Shown here piece by piece: positions 54,105 to 63,305 of a stretch of DNA of 64,000 nt. The stretch lies in NCBI GenBank assembly GCA_014529385.2, contig CM043942.1:19979991-20043990 (forward strand), given 5' to 3'. A model generated the notes under the pieces. The model was not told where the DNA came from. It saw only the letters and a list, made by a program, of their open reading frames with translations, and made no database searches. Each line of letters begins with the position of its first letter. Position 1 is the first letter of the stretch. A program made the position numbers and the translations under genes. Source of the stretch: Adiantum capillus-veneris (Eukaryota > Streptophyta > Polypodiopsida > Polypodiales > Pteridaceae).

Positions 54105-54470
54105 TCCATAGACTGCGATGCCTGCATGAAGCAGGTGAAGAAAGCCCTCAATGGAATATAGGGTATTGCTGCCTTCACTCATGGTGGGCTCCGTCGATCC
54201 AAAAGTACAGGTGAAATGTCTTCAGAAGATAGGGACAAAGGTGGATCTTCAGGGCGGCAAGAGTCACTACATCCCCGACACAATGACCATCTAGACAACC
54301 TCTAGTCATTCAACAGCAACTTCAAAGTTAGTAACAAGAGCAAGAACGGTCTAAAGGGCCAATTGCTGTCGTCAGATGTGGATGGAGATGAGGCAGCGTC
54401 ACCGCCGGAAGTTAACTCTCACATCTTTAGTGATGAGAATGCCAACTCTTGCCGAGTTATGTGAAAAATT
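54105..54470 (+). pseudogene. CACTA-2 captured fragment with HMA-like CxxC motif
   Basis: The partner of 45720-46085. The plus-strand reading starts VSIDCDACMKQVKKALNGI, meets TAG, and runs on through GGLRRSKSTGEMSSEDRD and DVDGDEAASPPEVNSH with a second TAG at the same position as in CACTA-1. One Arg is Gln and a few other residues differ. Like its partner it lies in the same orientation as the transposase. Confidence 0.45.
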
Positions 54471-54575
54471 ATGTGTTAAATTAGTTTTAAGGTTCTTATA
54501 ATCCCTGTTAGTTTGGTTCTTTGTTTTTAATATAACATAATTTACGTTAGATTTAGATTTATGTTATATTAGATT

Positions 54576-54989
54576 GTACTACCCGAGCATTGTGAACAAG
54601 TAAGTATGTAAATAGTTAACATCCCCCTTTTACAAGTTATGTGCTTGAAAGCTCTCATGTAAGTTATGTGGCTCTGGCAGGTAATATTTCATCCTACAAA
54701 GTCTACATCAAACTGGTGGTACGTCATAGAGGTAGCCCCTCGTAGTGCAAGGACGTATGAAGGCTACCATGTGCCAATCACAACGGCATCAATGGAGGAG
54801 ATCAGAGAAGATGCTCAATCAGAAGCCGCTGCGGTGGTGCTAGACGAGCATCAAGATGCTACTCCTCTATATGGGGTGCATGCAGAGGAGCTACAAAATG
54901 AAACAAAGGATATGTGTTTAAACGGAGAGCTCTATATAGATATAGGAAGTTATGCTGAGTTATGCGAGGAAGAGAGAGAGATCTCTTAA
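54576..54989 (+). pseudogene. CACTA-2 transposase, last exons
   Basis: Two exons joined by an 81-bp GT-AG intron (54600-54680). The first contributes VLPEHCEQ; the second VIFHPTKSTSNWWYVIEVAP and RSARTYEGYHVPI, then an acidic tail ending CEEEREIS. The QV-F/I...W-V pattern is the C-terminal region of CACTA transposases (DUF4216-like). The reading appears abruptly at about 54575 after subterminal sequence, showing that the deletion removed the N-terminal and core exons. Confidence 0.65.
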
Positions 54990-55261
54990 AGCCACAAATA
55001 TTGTATTTGAACAATTTTGCTCCGTGTTGTAAAAGCTCTGGCTCTCTAAGTACCTTCCATGGTGTATAACGCTCTTTTCTACTCGCGCTCACATCTTTTG
55101 ATTGAAAATTCTGAGTTTTCGACTTGCCTCTTCTATCACTCAATTCATTGCATCATTGTATTTATATGCGTCATTACATCATTGTATTTAATGGTCTTTG
55201 CGTCATTGTCTACTCTATTCATTCAATATTAAGTTTAAATATTCGTGTGTTTAATGCAGGT

Positions 55262-56442
55262 ATGGATGATGAGGAGTTTCTTTCTTCTTTGTCACCGCAG
55301 TAGAGACAGTGGTACGTGGAGCGTCATCGCTCTGGCACATCATCGCGTGTTCCTACTCCATCCGCATCTCCCTCTCTTTCGGAGCATTCGGCGCGCTCCG
55401 AAGCTTCTGCGTCGACGAGACGAGCTTCACACTCGTCTAGACACCGGCGCTCTAGTGGTGGCGGTGGCGGTTGTTGTGGGGATTCTCCCACTGATGCCTC
55501 CACACCGCCTCGTGTTCGGCGAGGCTCTTTACCCTCCCCTTCTTTGCCCGCCCCCACACCAGCCACAGCATCGCCATCTACGCCAGGTTTTGCACGGCTG
55601 ACTGTTCCTAGAAGCTACACACCTCTACCTACTCCGCCAGGAGCCACCCCACTCGACACTCCTCGCTTCGGAGCCCAGACGCCGATGGAGACACCTGACG
55701 TCCGTACCCCCATCGACACGCCGCTAGAGACCCCTGCCGGGACACCCAGGTTCACGCGTCACCGGCCAGAGGGCTTGTCTTACTCCGTCGACTTCAGCGG
55801 CGGCATCATCATGGATGATGACGGCAAGAAGGTGATCTCGCGCATGCGTGGTCTTTGCTCTGATGAAGATTCGAATGCGCGAATACTGCAAACACAAGCG
55901 TTCCGAAGTGCAAAAAGCAATCAAGAATGGGTGGAACAGGCCAGATTGACTGGCCAAAGAAGATTGGAAGAATGCGAAGAAAGCAGCGCGCGAGAATCCG
56001 ACAAGTGGGAGCAACAAAAGGATGCAGCTAGAGCACGAGTAGAGGCAGGGAGCTCGCACCACTTGGGGAGCGGTGGATGGGCATCATTTGAGGCCGATTT
56101 TGTAAGTGTTTTTGCATTGCTCTTTATGTTCGATAGTTTATGGTTTATGAGTTTTTTAATTCTAACATAATGAAATCTTTGTATGGTTTGACAGTGGTCG
56201 ATGACAGGACGTGATCCCACACCGTACGAGCGCGAGTACGCAGGCAGGAAGGGCTTAAACGCCCTGATGGACATTCTCAGTTCTCGCGGCGGCATGGTTA
56301 GTATTAGGGTTTACTCTTTTCTATTTTTTGTATTGTTTTATAAATGTCGTTATATGTTTATACTTACTGAAAGCTGTCTTATTGTCTTTTTTTGCAGAAT
56401 CCGACAGATACGCCGCTTGGACGCGATGAGACGTCTGACTAG
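55262..56442 (+). pseudogene. CACTA-2 second gene, three coding exons, one in-frame stop
   Basis: Candidate counterpart of the second En/Spm gene. ATG 55262 follows a TTTAATGCAG acceptor, suggesting a 5' UTR intron. Exon 1 to 56101 begins MDDEEFLSSLSPQ, meets TAG at 55301, then reads RQWYVERHRS. It is rich in Ser and Pro, with TP-rich repeats (ATPLDTPRF, TPMETP, TPIDTPLETPAGTP) and then a charged helical segment (EWVEQARLTGQRRLEECEES). Intron 56102-56194. Exon 2 56195-56296 (MTGRDPTPYEREYAGRKGLN). Intron 56297-56397. Exon 3 56398-56442 ends RDETSD. All junctions are GT-AG and in phase 0. If translation starts at 55316 instead, the product is intact. DNA binding at subterminal repeats is plausible but not shown. 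Confidence 0.65.
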
Positions 56443-56789
56443 ACGACGTCAGTTTAGCCGTAGCTAGATAGCATTAGTTTAGGGTTTCTCATAGCTTATG
56501 TATCATGAGACGGATTTTATACGTCTTTTTGAACCATGTATATTATTACATTTGTCACTGCAGTTCCTTTTGCCAATCAATTCTTTATGCCTATGATGTT
56601 GTACAATTGTCATTATTACATTTGCCAATCAATTCATTTTGCCTATGATGTGTACAATTGTCAATTTTGCAAACAATGAGTCTTGTGGGTGACTATTTTA
56701 GGTCTATTATCTACCCTTGCACTTTTTTTAAAAAGTGAATCAAGTACAATATGGTTGATGGGTGGCAGGGCATTCAATGCCCTGCCACC

Positions 56790-57066
56790 AAAAAAAAATT
56801 CTCTCGGGCGTCGCTATAACCGTCGCTATTTATGGCTCTGTAGCGTCGCTATGAGCGTCGCTATAGTCTTCTGTGTAAACGTCGCTATAACCGTCGCTAT
56901 GAGCGTTGCTATGAGCGTCTCTATATAGCGACGCTTATAGCGACGCATATAGCGACGCTCTCATAGCGACGCTCTTAGCGACGGTTGTAGCGACGCCGGG
57001 GGTTATAAAAACCCAGTGTATTTCCGTCGCTAACAGCGTCACAAGAGCACACAACCTCTTGTAGTG
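56790..57066. repeat. CACTA-2 right subterminal repeats and end
   Basis: A dense array of GCGTCGCTAT/ATAGCGACGC motifs on both strands, more than a dozen in about 200 bp, forms a large palindrome centred near 56915-56925. It then runs through CCGTCGCTAACAGCGTC to CCTCTTGTAGTG at 57055-57066. Confidence 0.9.
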
Positions 57067-57165
57067 AGTAACTATCCTCTTGATACGGCAAGACATCTTG
57101 AAATTCGCTAAAAAAAATTATGCATCCTCTCCAGGCTCTCCAAAGAAAAGAGGATATCCGGACAT
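57067..57165 (-). pseudogene. T3 gag, N-terminal part
   Basis: ATG at 57165 gives MSGYPLFFGEPGEDA, a stop, then FFLANFKMSCRIKRIVT up to the transposon boundary. It aligns with the T2 gag start (FPTFTGKVGEDAGDFLNNLE). The reading continues in frame at 53061 on the other side of CACTA-2. Confidence 0.8.
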
Positions 57166-57257
57166 TTGGCGTTGGCTCTTTATTGAGCCGATTTAAAACT
57201 GATGCACGTTTTTTTTTTTTCAATAATATTTTCTAGATTGCAATCTATTCTACAACA

Positions 57258-57440
57258 AAATAAAAATATTCACATCAAATGACCTATGATAATCAATAAG
57301 AGGTAGGATGACAGGGTTTGGTGACGCGAGAATTTCTCCTACTCTTTGGACACCAAACATGAACACCATACGTTGTTGACTCTAATGTGTGGAGTGAAAT
57401 GGAAGGGGAAAACCTCTATTCTTGGGCCATTATCCATAGT
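57258..57440 (-). pseudogene. T3 pre-gag module, copy A
   Basis: Minus-strand reading with HIRVNN, then, after a frameshift, QQRMVFMFGVQRVGEILASP, NPVILPLIDY and SFDVNIFILL followed by TAG. It is closest to T1 copy A (FG-x-x-R-x-x-EIL, ILL end). It lies between copy B and gag, the reverse of the A-B order in T1. Confidence 0.55.
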
Positions 57441-57458
57441 CTATGCATGACCTAATTC

Positions 57459-57671
57459 TTAAAACAAAACAAAAATATAGACGTCCAAACTAAGGTCGTA
57501 TCTAATGATTGGTAAAATAAAAGGATTCACTGAAGAATTTATCTCAGCCAACCTAAGAGGACCTAAAATTCTGCAAATTACTCGTTGAAATTGCAACTTA
57601 GTACTAACAATTATGTGCACCTTTTGCCTTGTAATGGGAATAAAAGGATCATACAAATTCTCGTGATTCAT
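57459..57671 (-). CDS. T3 pre-gag module, copy B (70 codons)
   Basis: Intact ORF starting MNHENLYDPFIPITRQKVHI, with LGPLRLAEINSSVNPFILP and ending DVYIFVLF. Same length (213 bp) and same block order as T1 copy B at 13605-13817, with most conserved positions identical. It starts about 58 bases from the primer binding site, so the longer pre-gag ORF1 of T1/T2 is not present here. Function unknown. Confidence 0.65.
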   Translation of the reverse strand: MNHENLYDPFIPITRQKVHIIVSTKLQFQRVICRILGPLRLAEINSSVNPFILPIIRYDLSLDVYIFVLF

Positions 57672-57721
57672 GCAACCTATTTGACTATGCTAAAGGTTGA
57701 TCCTACACAAAAATACACAAG

Positions 57722-57745
57722 CCGTTCTCAGTGGGGGCACCAATT
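57722..57745 (-). other. T3 primer binding site
   Basis: On the minus strand, AATTGGTGCCCCCACTGAG follows the LTR end GCCTCA. Same core as T1 and T2. Confidence 0.75.
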
Positions 57746-57918
57746 TGAGGCGGTCCGGGGTGCCCAACAAAAAGAGTGGTCTCTAAGCACTCTTCTAGGC
57801 TCCCGTGCTGCACAATTGGGTTGGGGTTGGAAAAAAAACAATAAAACACACACAAACCCACAACCTAACCCTACACAAATTTGGGGCACCACCTAGTTTT
57901 GGATGCGAACTAGGACGC

Positions 57919-58004
<86 letters not shown>

Positions 58005-59472
58005 CGGGCTGCTTTGAAATGTATCGGCAGTGATCAAGCAAACACAATTATAAATGTAAGAAAGAGAGAGAAGGGGGAGGGGGTGCTTGTTGCATTAATA
58101 CCTTCTTACAAATTTGTCATGACCAATCAAAGTGAGATTAGTATTTGTTCAACACAGCTTGAGTAAATTACACCACAACACATCACAAGAAAAGCCACCC
58201 CAATCACTGTCTTAAGGCCAGAGGAGTCCTCTCCACCCTGTCGCCCTCTTACAGTATGTGGGATTTATGGCTAAATTGATGACAACACCCGGAGACAAGC
58301 TATCAAGAACTTAAATAAAACACCAAGATACTTACACATCATTTTTGTCCATGACTTCACATTGGAAGAGAGACAAAGTATCCATGCTTAGTCCAAATCC
58401 ATCCTCCTTGATTCAGAAAATGATAAAGTGGAGGAGGGAGTGTGGCTGCATAGCATGGGCAAACTGGGGTCCGCCAATAAAATCATAGCTCACAACTCGA
58501 AGCTCAAAAGAATATGAACAAATTTGAGGTAAAAGTTCAGTTCACAAGCTACAATTTTTTTTTGTATCACCTTTTCAAATTCGGAGAGCATGTGATCTTT
58601 AAAAATTCAGCAAAACTGTTTTTTTTTTCCACCGCACAAAGTCCTTGTGAGGTCCTTCTTTGGATGATTCTTTTGAATACCTCCAAGAGTGAGTCCCCCA
58701 TGGTGCATGCATGTATGCCACATACCCTTGACTTTATTTGGTAGGTCTATAATTGAAGATATTGTTGAGATCATAATATAAGTAAATAGTACAATCAAGA
58801 AAATCAAATATTGAGGGGTCTAAAAAAATATGTTCATGTCAAATATAAATAATATAGGTGGGAAAAAAAATAAAGAGGTCAAAATAAATCTCTCATTATA
58901 AGTCTACCATAAAAAGATGAATATTTTTGGTGGTCTCATTTATGAGAGTAATAGAGAATAGATGTAGGAAGGAAAAAATCACAATAGTGAAAAAATATAC
59001 ACATAAATAGAACTAGTTTTTTTGGATTTTTTTGGGGATGGAGTTACACCAAAAATAAGAGAAGCTTGCATGAAATTATTTTTATATGGAATAAAGAGTA
59101 TGCAAAATGGTAAGAAAAAATATGGTAATGGTGAGTCAATGTACATAGCATAAATAACACACGATAGATAGAAATATTTAAATAAATACCAAAATAATTA
59201 TAAAAAATCCTTTTATTTAGGCCCTATATACAATGAAATATTTACACACAAATGGACCATAATATACTTATAATCTTTTTTTTTAAATTTTTTTGGCTCA
59301 ACTAGCCCAGTGACTAGCTAATTGAGGGTTTTTAAGAAGATTTGGAAAAGGTCCCCTAACTCACACACACCTATATACAGTGAAAGGGTGAGGGTAACCA
59401 CAGTGTTTGAGTGATTTGAGAGGGTGAGGTGACACGCTATGGAAATTACAGAGAGCTAAAAAATGGCTATCA
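57746..59472 (-). repeat. T3 5' LTR
   Basis: 1727 bp; on the plus strand TGAGGCGGTCCGGGG to AATGGCTATCA. It contains a pure GA microsatellite of about 82 bp (57920-58001). Its right part from 58628 matches the partial LTR at 47110-47913. Directly beyond its right end stands a polypurine tract and integrase tail of another copy, so this LTR serves both as 5' LTR of T3 and as 3' LTR of the fragment at 59473. Confidence 0.9.
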
Positions 59473-59751
59473 TTAGCCCTCCCCCAGGATGATGGTATAT
59501 TCATGTACCATCATAAAGCATCTTTTTCCAAGAGAGTGCTTCAGAGTCCTTGACAAGCTCTTCATTGTTTGGCCCCTTGGAATTTTGGTTTGAGTTACAC
59601 TCATGCTTCACGGAACAATACTTACATGAGATAGCTTCCTTTTGACAGATCTTTGGTAGATCCTTTGGTAGAAGGCGACTCAAATAAGGTTTCAAGCGAT
59701 ACCCGTTTACCTTTCTGCAGTGCTCTTTCCCATTCAATTCCATAAGTTCAT
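59473..59751 (-). pseudogene. Second T3-type 3' end: polypurine tract and integrase C-terminal tail
   Basis: Minus-strand CCTGGGGGAGGGCTAA next to the LTR, then the same last ~85 codons as T3 pol (ELMELNGKEHCRKVNGYRL, CKYCSVKHECNSNQ, ending MLYDGT). It differs from T3 at a few residues (for example PKICQKEA versus RKICQKAA). Similarity ends near 59751, inside the codons for ELMELNG, where a minisatellite starts. Confidence 0.9.
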
Positions 59752-59764
59752 TGGAAGATAAAGT

Positions 59765-60035
59765 CAACAGATGGGCATTGAGAAGAAATTGGGGTGGGAT
59801 TGAGAAGAGAATTGGGTCCAATAGGAATTGAGAAGAAATTGGGGTCCAAAAAGAATTAAGAAGAGAATTGGGGTCCAATAGAAATTGAGAAGAAATTGGG
59901 GTCCAACAAGAATTTAGAAGAGAATTGGGGTCCAATAGGAATTGAGAAGAAATTGGGGTCCAATAGGAATTGAGAAGAGAATTGGTGTCGACAATAGGAA
60001 TTGAGAAGAGAATTGGGGTCCAATAGGAATTGAGT
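59765..60035. repeat. 28-29 bp minisatellite
   Basis: About nine to ten units built on AATTGAGAAGAAATTGGGGT followed by CCAATAGG, alternating 28 and 29 bp (GAAATT or GAGAATT). One unit carries GGTGTCGACAATAGG instead. The ORF on the minus strand through this array, with repeated SQFLLDPNSLLNS, is an artefact of the repeat. Confidence 0.9.
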
Positions 60036-60359
60036 ATTCTACCCACCATTTCCTATATAAGCACCCCCTCTCCATTGTAATTTTACAAATATTGCTAAGC
60101 TACTTGCATACTTGCCATGCTCAAGATTATGCTTAAGTAAATCAAGGTTTCCATTAAACCTTGCTCTTGCTCTCTCCCTCTCTTGAAGGCCAAACCCTTG
60201 AGGGTTTTGTGAAGAAGCTCCTCTCTCCTTCCTCTTCATCCTAAATCCCTTTCCATCTTCCTTGATCCTTACATCTCTTCAAGAAGGACTTCAACCCCAC
60301 TTTCCTCTTTATTAGAGGAGGTAATCTTCACTTATAATAGGATTAATTAACCTAAACTA
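60036..60359 (+). promoter_or_regulatory. LTR- or promoter-like segment with TATA box
   Basis: CCTATATAAGCACCCCCTC at about 60050 is a good plant TATA box, followed by CT-rich leader-like sequence. It resembles the R-U5 part of an LTR read on the plus strand, and could drive transcription through the repeats downstream. No LTR partner was found. Confidence 0.35.
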
Positions 60360-60369
60360 TGTGTTTTAA

Positions 60370-61300
60370 TACTAGGAAGGTTTATGTGCATCATTTTAGG
60401 TTTAAGCTTTAATGGTAACTTTGGAATTAGAGTTAAGTATTAATGGTAGTTATGGATCATTAAGTTAAGCTTCAAAGGTAGATTTGCATCCTTAAGCTAA
60501 GATTTTATGGTAGCTTTATACTTAGGTGTAAGCTTTAGTGATTACCTTGTATTTTAGGTTTAAGCTTTAATGGTAACCTTGAAATTAGGGTTAAGTATTA
60601 ATGGTAGTTATAGTAGATTTACATCCTAATGCTAAGCTTTAATGGTAACTTTGCACTTAGGTGTAAGATTTAGTGACTACCTTGTATTTTAAGTTTGAGC
60701 TTTATCGGTAACCTCGCAATTAGGGTTAAGTGCTAAGAGTGTCTATGTATAATTAGGTTAAGCTTCAAACATATATTTGCACTCTTTAGCTAAGTATTAA
60801 TGGTAACTTTGCACTTAGGTGTAAGCTTTAGTGACTTCCTTGTATTTTAGGTTTAGGATTTAATGGTAACCTCGCAATTATGTTTAAGTGCTAAGAGTAT
60901 CTATACATCATTAAGATAAGCTTCAAAGGTAGATTTGCATCCTTAAGCTAAGCTTTAATGGTAACATTGCACTTAAGTGTAAGCTTTAGTGACTACCTTG
61001 TATTTTAGATTTAAGCTTTAATGGTAAGCTCGCAATTAGGGTTAAGTGTTAAGAGTATCTATGCATCATTAAGTTAAGCTTCAAAGGTAGATTTGCATCC
61101 TTAAGCTAAGATTTAATGGTAACTTTTCACTTAGGTGTAAGCTTTAGTGACTACCTTGTATTTTAGGTTTAAGCTTTAATGGTAACCTCACAATTAGGGT
61201 TAAGTGCTAAGAGTATCTATGCATCATTAAGTTCAACTTCAAAGGTAGATTTGCATCCTTAAGCTAAGCTTTGATGGTGACTTTGCACTTAGGAAAAGCA
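60370..61300. repeat. Higher-order tandem repeat: 158-bp unit made of five ~32-bp subunits
   Basis: The phrase CTTAGGTGTAAG (or close variants) starts at 60531, 60656, 60814, 60972, 61130 and 61288. The last four spacings are exactly 158 bp; the first is 125 bp, one subunit short. Each unit splits into five related pieces of 30-32 bp with the theme TTAAGCTTTAATGGTAAC and ending TTAGG or TTAAG. Decayed subunits continue to about 61560 (AAGCTTTAATGGAAAGCT). Confidence 0.9.
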
Positions 61301-61559
61301 ATAAAAGACAAGCTTGCAATTTAGGGTTTAGTTCCCATGGTGACTTTGTGTGTGATTAGGGTTAAGCATCCATGGAAACCTTCTCTCGTTAAAGAGAGAA
61401 AGGTTTAGTCTCATTATGGTAATCAAACTTAGGGTTTGCATGTCTCTTTATGGTTATAATCCTCTCTTCCAAGCTTTAATGGAAAGCTCTAGATTCCCAT
61501 TTTATCTCCAAAGCGAGCTTTAATGGAAAGCTTGAAGACTCATAAATTATAGGACAACC

Positions 61560-62699
61560 TTCTAGCTTCCTAAATGGAAAGCTAGGCACCATAAGAAAAG
61601 AGTAGTTGTTTAAAATCAATAGAAGTAGTTCAATTTTTGGTATTGAAGAGTATTTCTAAAGTTGTCAATTTCAAGTTAATTTGCAAAAACGGGATGGGGG
61701 AAATAGGGGATAATTTCACGAAATTGATCTTCGTGTTGTTTGAACCAAAAACTCTACAAGCTTCCATGGAGATGCCCCATGGATGGCAAAGGATTGTGAA
61801 AACTGGGAATCATACAAAATGGGAATTGAAGTTAAAAAGTTGGCATTTCGAAAGAGACATTAACCATCAAATGCCTATGGCAAAAAGTTTCTTGTATTTT
61901 CTAAATAACTTGGCTGGTAGATAATTAATGAAAGTAGGAATTAAGGTTTATAAATGAATGAACCTAGAAATTACCAACTAGGAGCTAAAAAGGAATCTCA
62001 AGAGGTGATAGGGATAGCCCATTACAAAACATAGATTTAACTAAGAGTTTTGAAGATTGTTTGGAAATGACCGGAAACCAAGATGGATATTCTTGGGGTC
62101 AATTTGATTGAAAGGTTAGCCCATTGAGAGTATTCTCTTGGGGAACTTGACGAAGATTGGCCCTTTTCGGCTAGGGTAGCGTAACCGGCAAGTTTGTTAT
62201 ACCTAGGTCGTTCATGCCCGAGGGATAAGGGATGAATGGGTTTGTTTTATTTCTGCCCGGCCGAGTGAAGTACCTGCGGTTTCTTATTGGGAAACGAACA
62301 TAATCCGGGTATGGCCTAATGCCAATAGTTGGATGAGAAGGTCATACCTAGGGAGAATGATGTGAATTTAATTAAGGAAATTTTTTCGATTTGGTTTCTT
62401 AAAAAGGAACTGGAAAGGCTAGGAATATAAGGACTATCATGTGCATCTGTCACCGAATGGTGCTATACCTCTCGAAATAAAATGCTTAGGAAGGAATGAT
62501 TAAATTACTTGATGAGCCTTTCCCAAACACTTAATTTTGGAAAATATTGTGAAGGTGCTGCCATTTTGATGGCTTGTAATTGATTATCTTGGTCCTGAGT
62601 GAGGCAAGATGAATTGGTTGAAACTAAATGTGTTGCACGATTAGTTAGGAAACTAGTTACAAGCTAATTGTAGCAGATAAAGGTAAAGAAATGAATTAA
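61560..62699. other. Unassigned non-coding region
   Basis: No gene recognised. A single 95-codon ORF (61637-61924) has no known domain and atypical composition. Text near 62150-62340 (CCCGAGGGATAAGGGATG, CCGGCCGAGTGAAGTACC) is more GC-rich than its surroundings and may be the leader of a non-coding LTR element. Confidence 0.4.
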
Positions 62700-63301
62700 C
62701 ACTAGACTTGTAATGAGCCACAAAACTGGCTGAAGCCACAAAAATGGCTCACATCAGGATTCTAGTAAATGAAACATAGCTTTTGTATATGACACAAAAT
62801 TTCATGAAACTTCTTAATTATGGGTCCAAGATATGAAAAAGGTTTCTAAATACACAATTTACATGAAAAGCTCAAAAATAAAATAATTTACTTTTCTAAA
62901 ATTAGTTAATTTTACGTAAAACTATACTTCAACACTTAACTTGGAGAAGTAAAAAATATCGGCAGTATTTGTATATGCGTTAAAAAAGCTTGGTACATCT
63001 ATCAGAAACCTATTGAGGGATTTTTCAAAGAAGTTTCGGCCTGCTTAACAATGATTTGATTTACTTCCAAAAGAAAACAGATATTTTTTGTCCATCGCAC
63101 AAATTAGTTGTAGAAGATGGCAATGGAAAGACACCTTTAGACCTTCATTTAGCTCTATACTATTTTTTATCAACTCATATTCAGTGTTGGTCATAATTCC
63201 CTAAAACCATTTTCTATTTAGATAACTAACATAGTGTTGATAATGTTTTTACAAAAGTCTCAAAAAGCCACAAAAGTGGCTGATTTTTTACAGGACTAGT
63301 G
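62700..63301. mobile_element. 602-bp inverted-repeat element flanked by TTAA
   Basis: Starts CACTAGACTTGTAATGAGCC and, read from the other end, CACTAGTCCTGTAAAAAATC followed by AGCCAC. TTAA lies directly before (62696-62699) and after (63302-63305). Just inside both ends are GCCACAAAA-N-TGGC palindromes, two at the left and one at the right. No coding capacity. A non-autonomous transposon is likely, superfamily uncertain. Confidence 0.7.
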
Positions 63302-63305
63302 TTAA

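Larger units (their letters stand above)
53062..57066 (+). mobile_element. CACTA-2: complete CACTA transposon with internal deletion
   Basis: A 4005-bp element starting CACTACACGAGGCTATTCAT and ending CCTCTTGTAGTG, with AGT duplicated on each side (53059-53061 and 57067-57069), the 3-bp duplication typical of CACTA elements. Its first ~1.5 kb is the inverted match of the CACTA-1 5' region (45.5-47.1 kb). Most of the transposase gene is deleted; the reading resumes in its last exons. A second, spliced gene follows. It is inserted in the N-terminal part of T3 gag. Confidence 0.95.
47110..59472 (-). mobile_element. T3: Tat/Ogre-like Ty3/gypsy element carrying CACTA-2
   Basis: Minus-strand element with a 5' LTR at 57746-59472, primer binding site, two pre-gag modules, gag, pol, polypurine tract and a partial 3' LTR (47110-47913). 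CACTA-2 (53062-57066) splits gag. Pol has the same domain order as T1 and T2. Frameshifts and stops are more frequent, so this copy looks older. The right side is bordered not by host DNA but by another T3-type 3' end (59473-59751). Confidence 0.9.

Noticed and set aside
55316-56170. Single-exon 284-codon gene
   Set aside because: The last part of this ORF (after SFEADF) is intron sequence; a GT-AG model with two short further exons is in frame and better supported.
53062-57066. CACTA-2 as the missing half of CACTA-1
   Set aside because: CACTA-2 has both ends and its own AGT duplication in T3 gag, and repeats the same 5' region that CACTA-1 has.
59501-60049. 182-codon minus-strand ORF as a novel repeat protein
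   Set aside because: Only its last ~85 codons are coding (T3 integrase tail). The rest is the 28-29 bp minisatellite read through.
60370-61300. CRISPR-like array
   Set aside because: There are no unique spacers; the repeats are contiguous and plant-element context makes it a tandem satellite.
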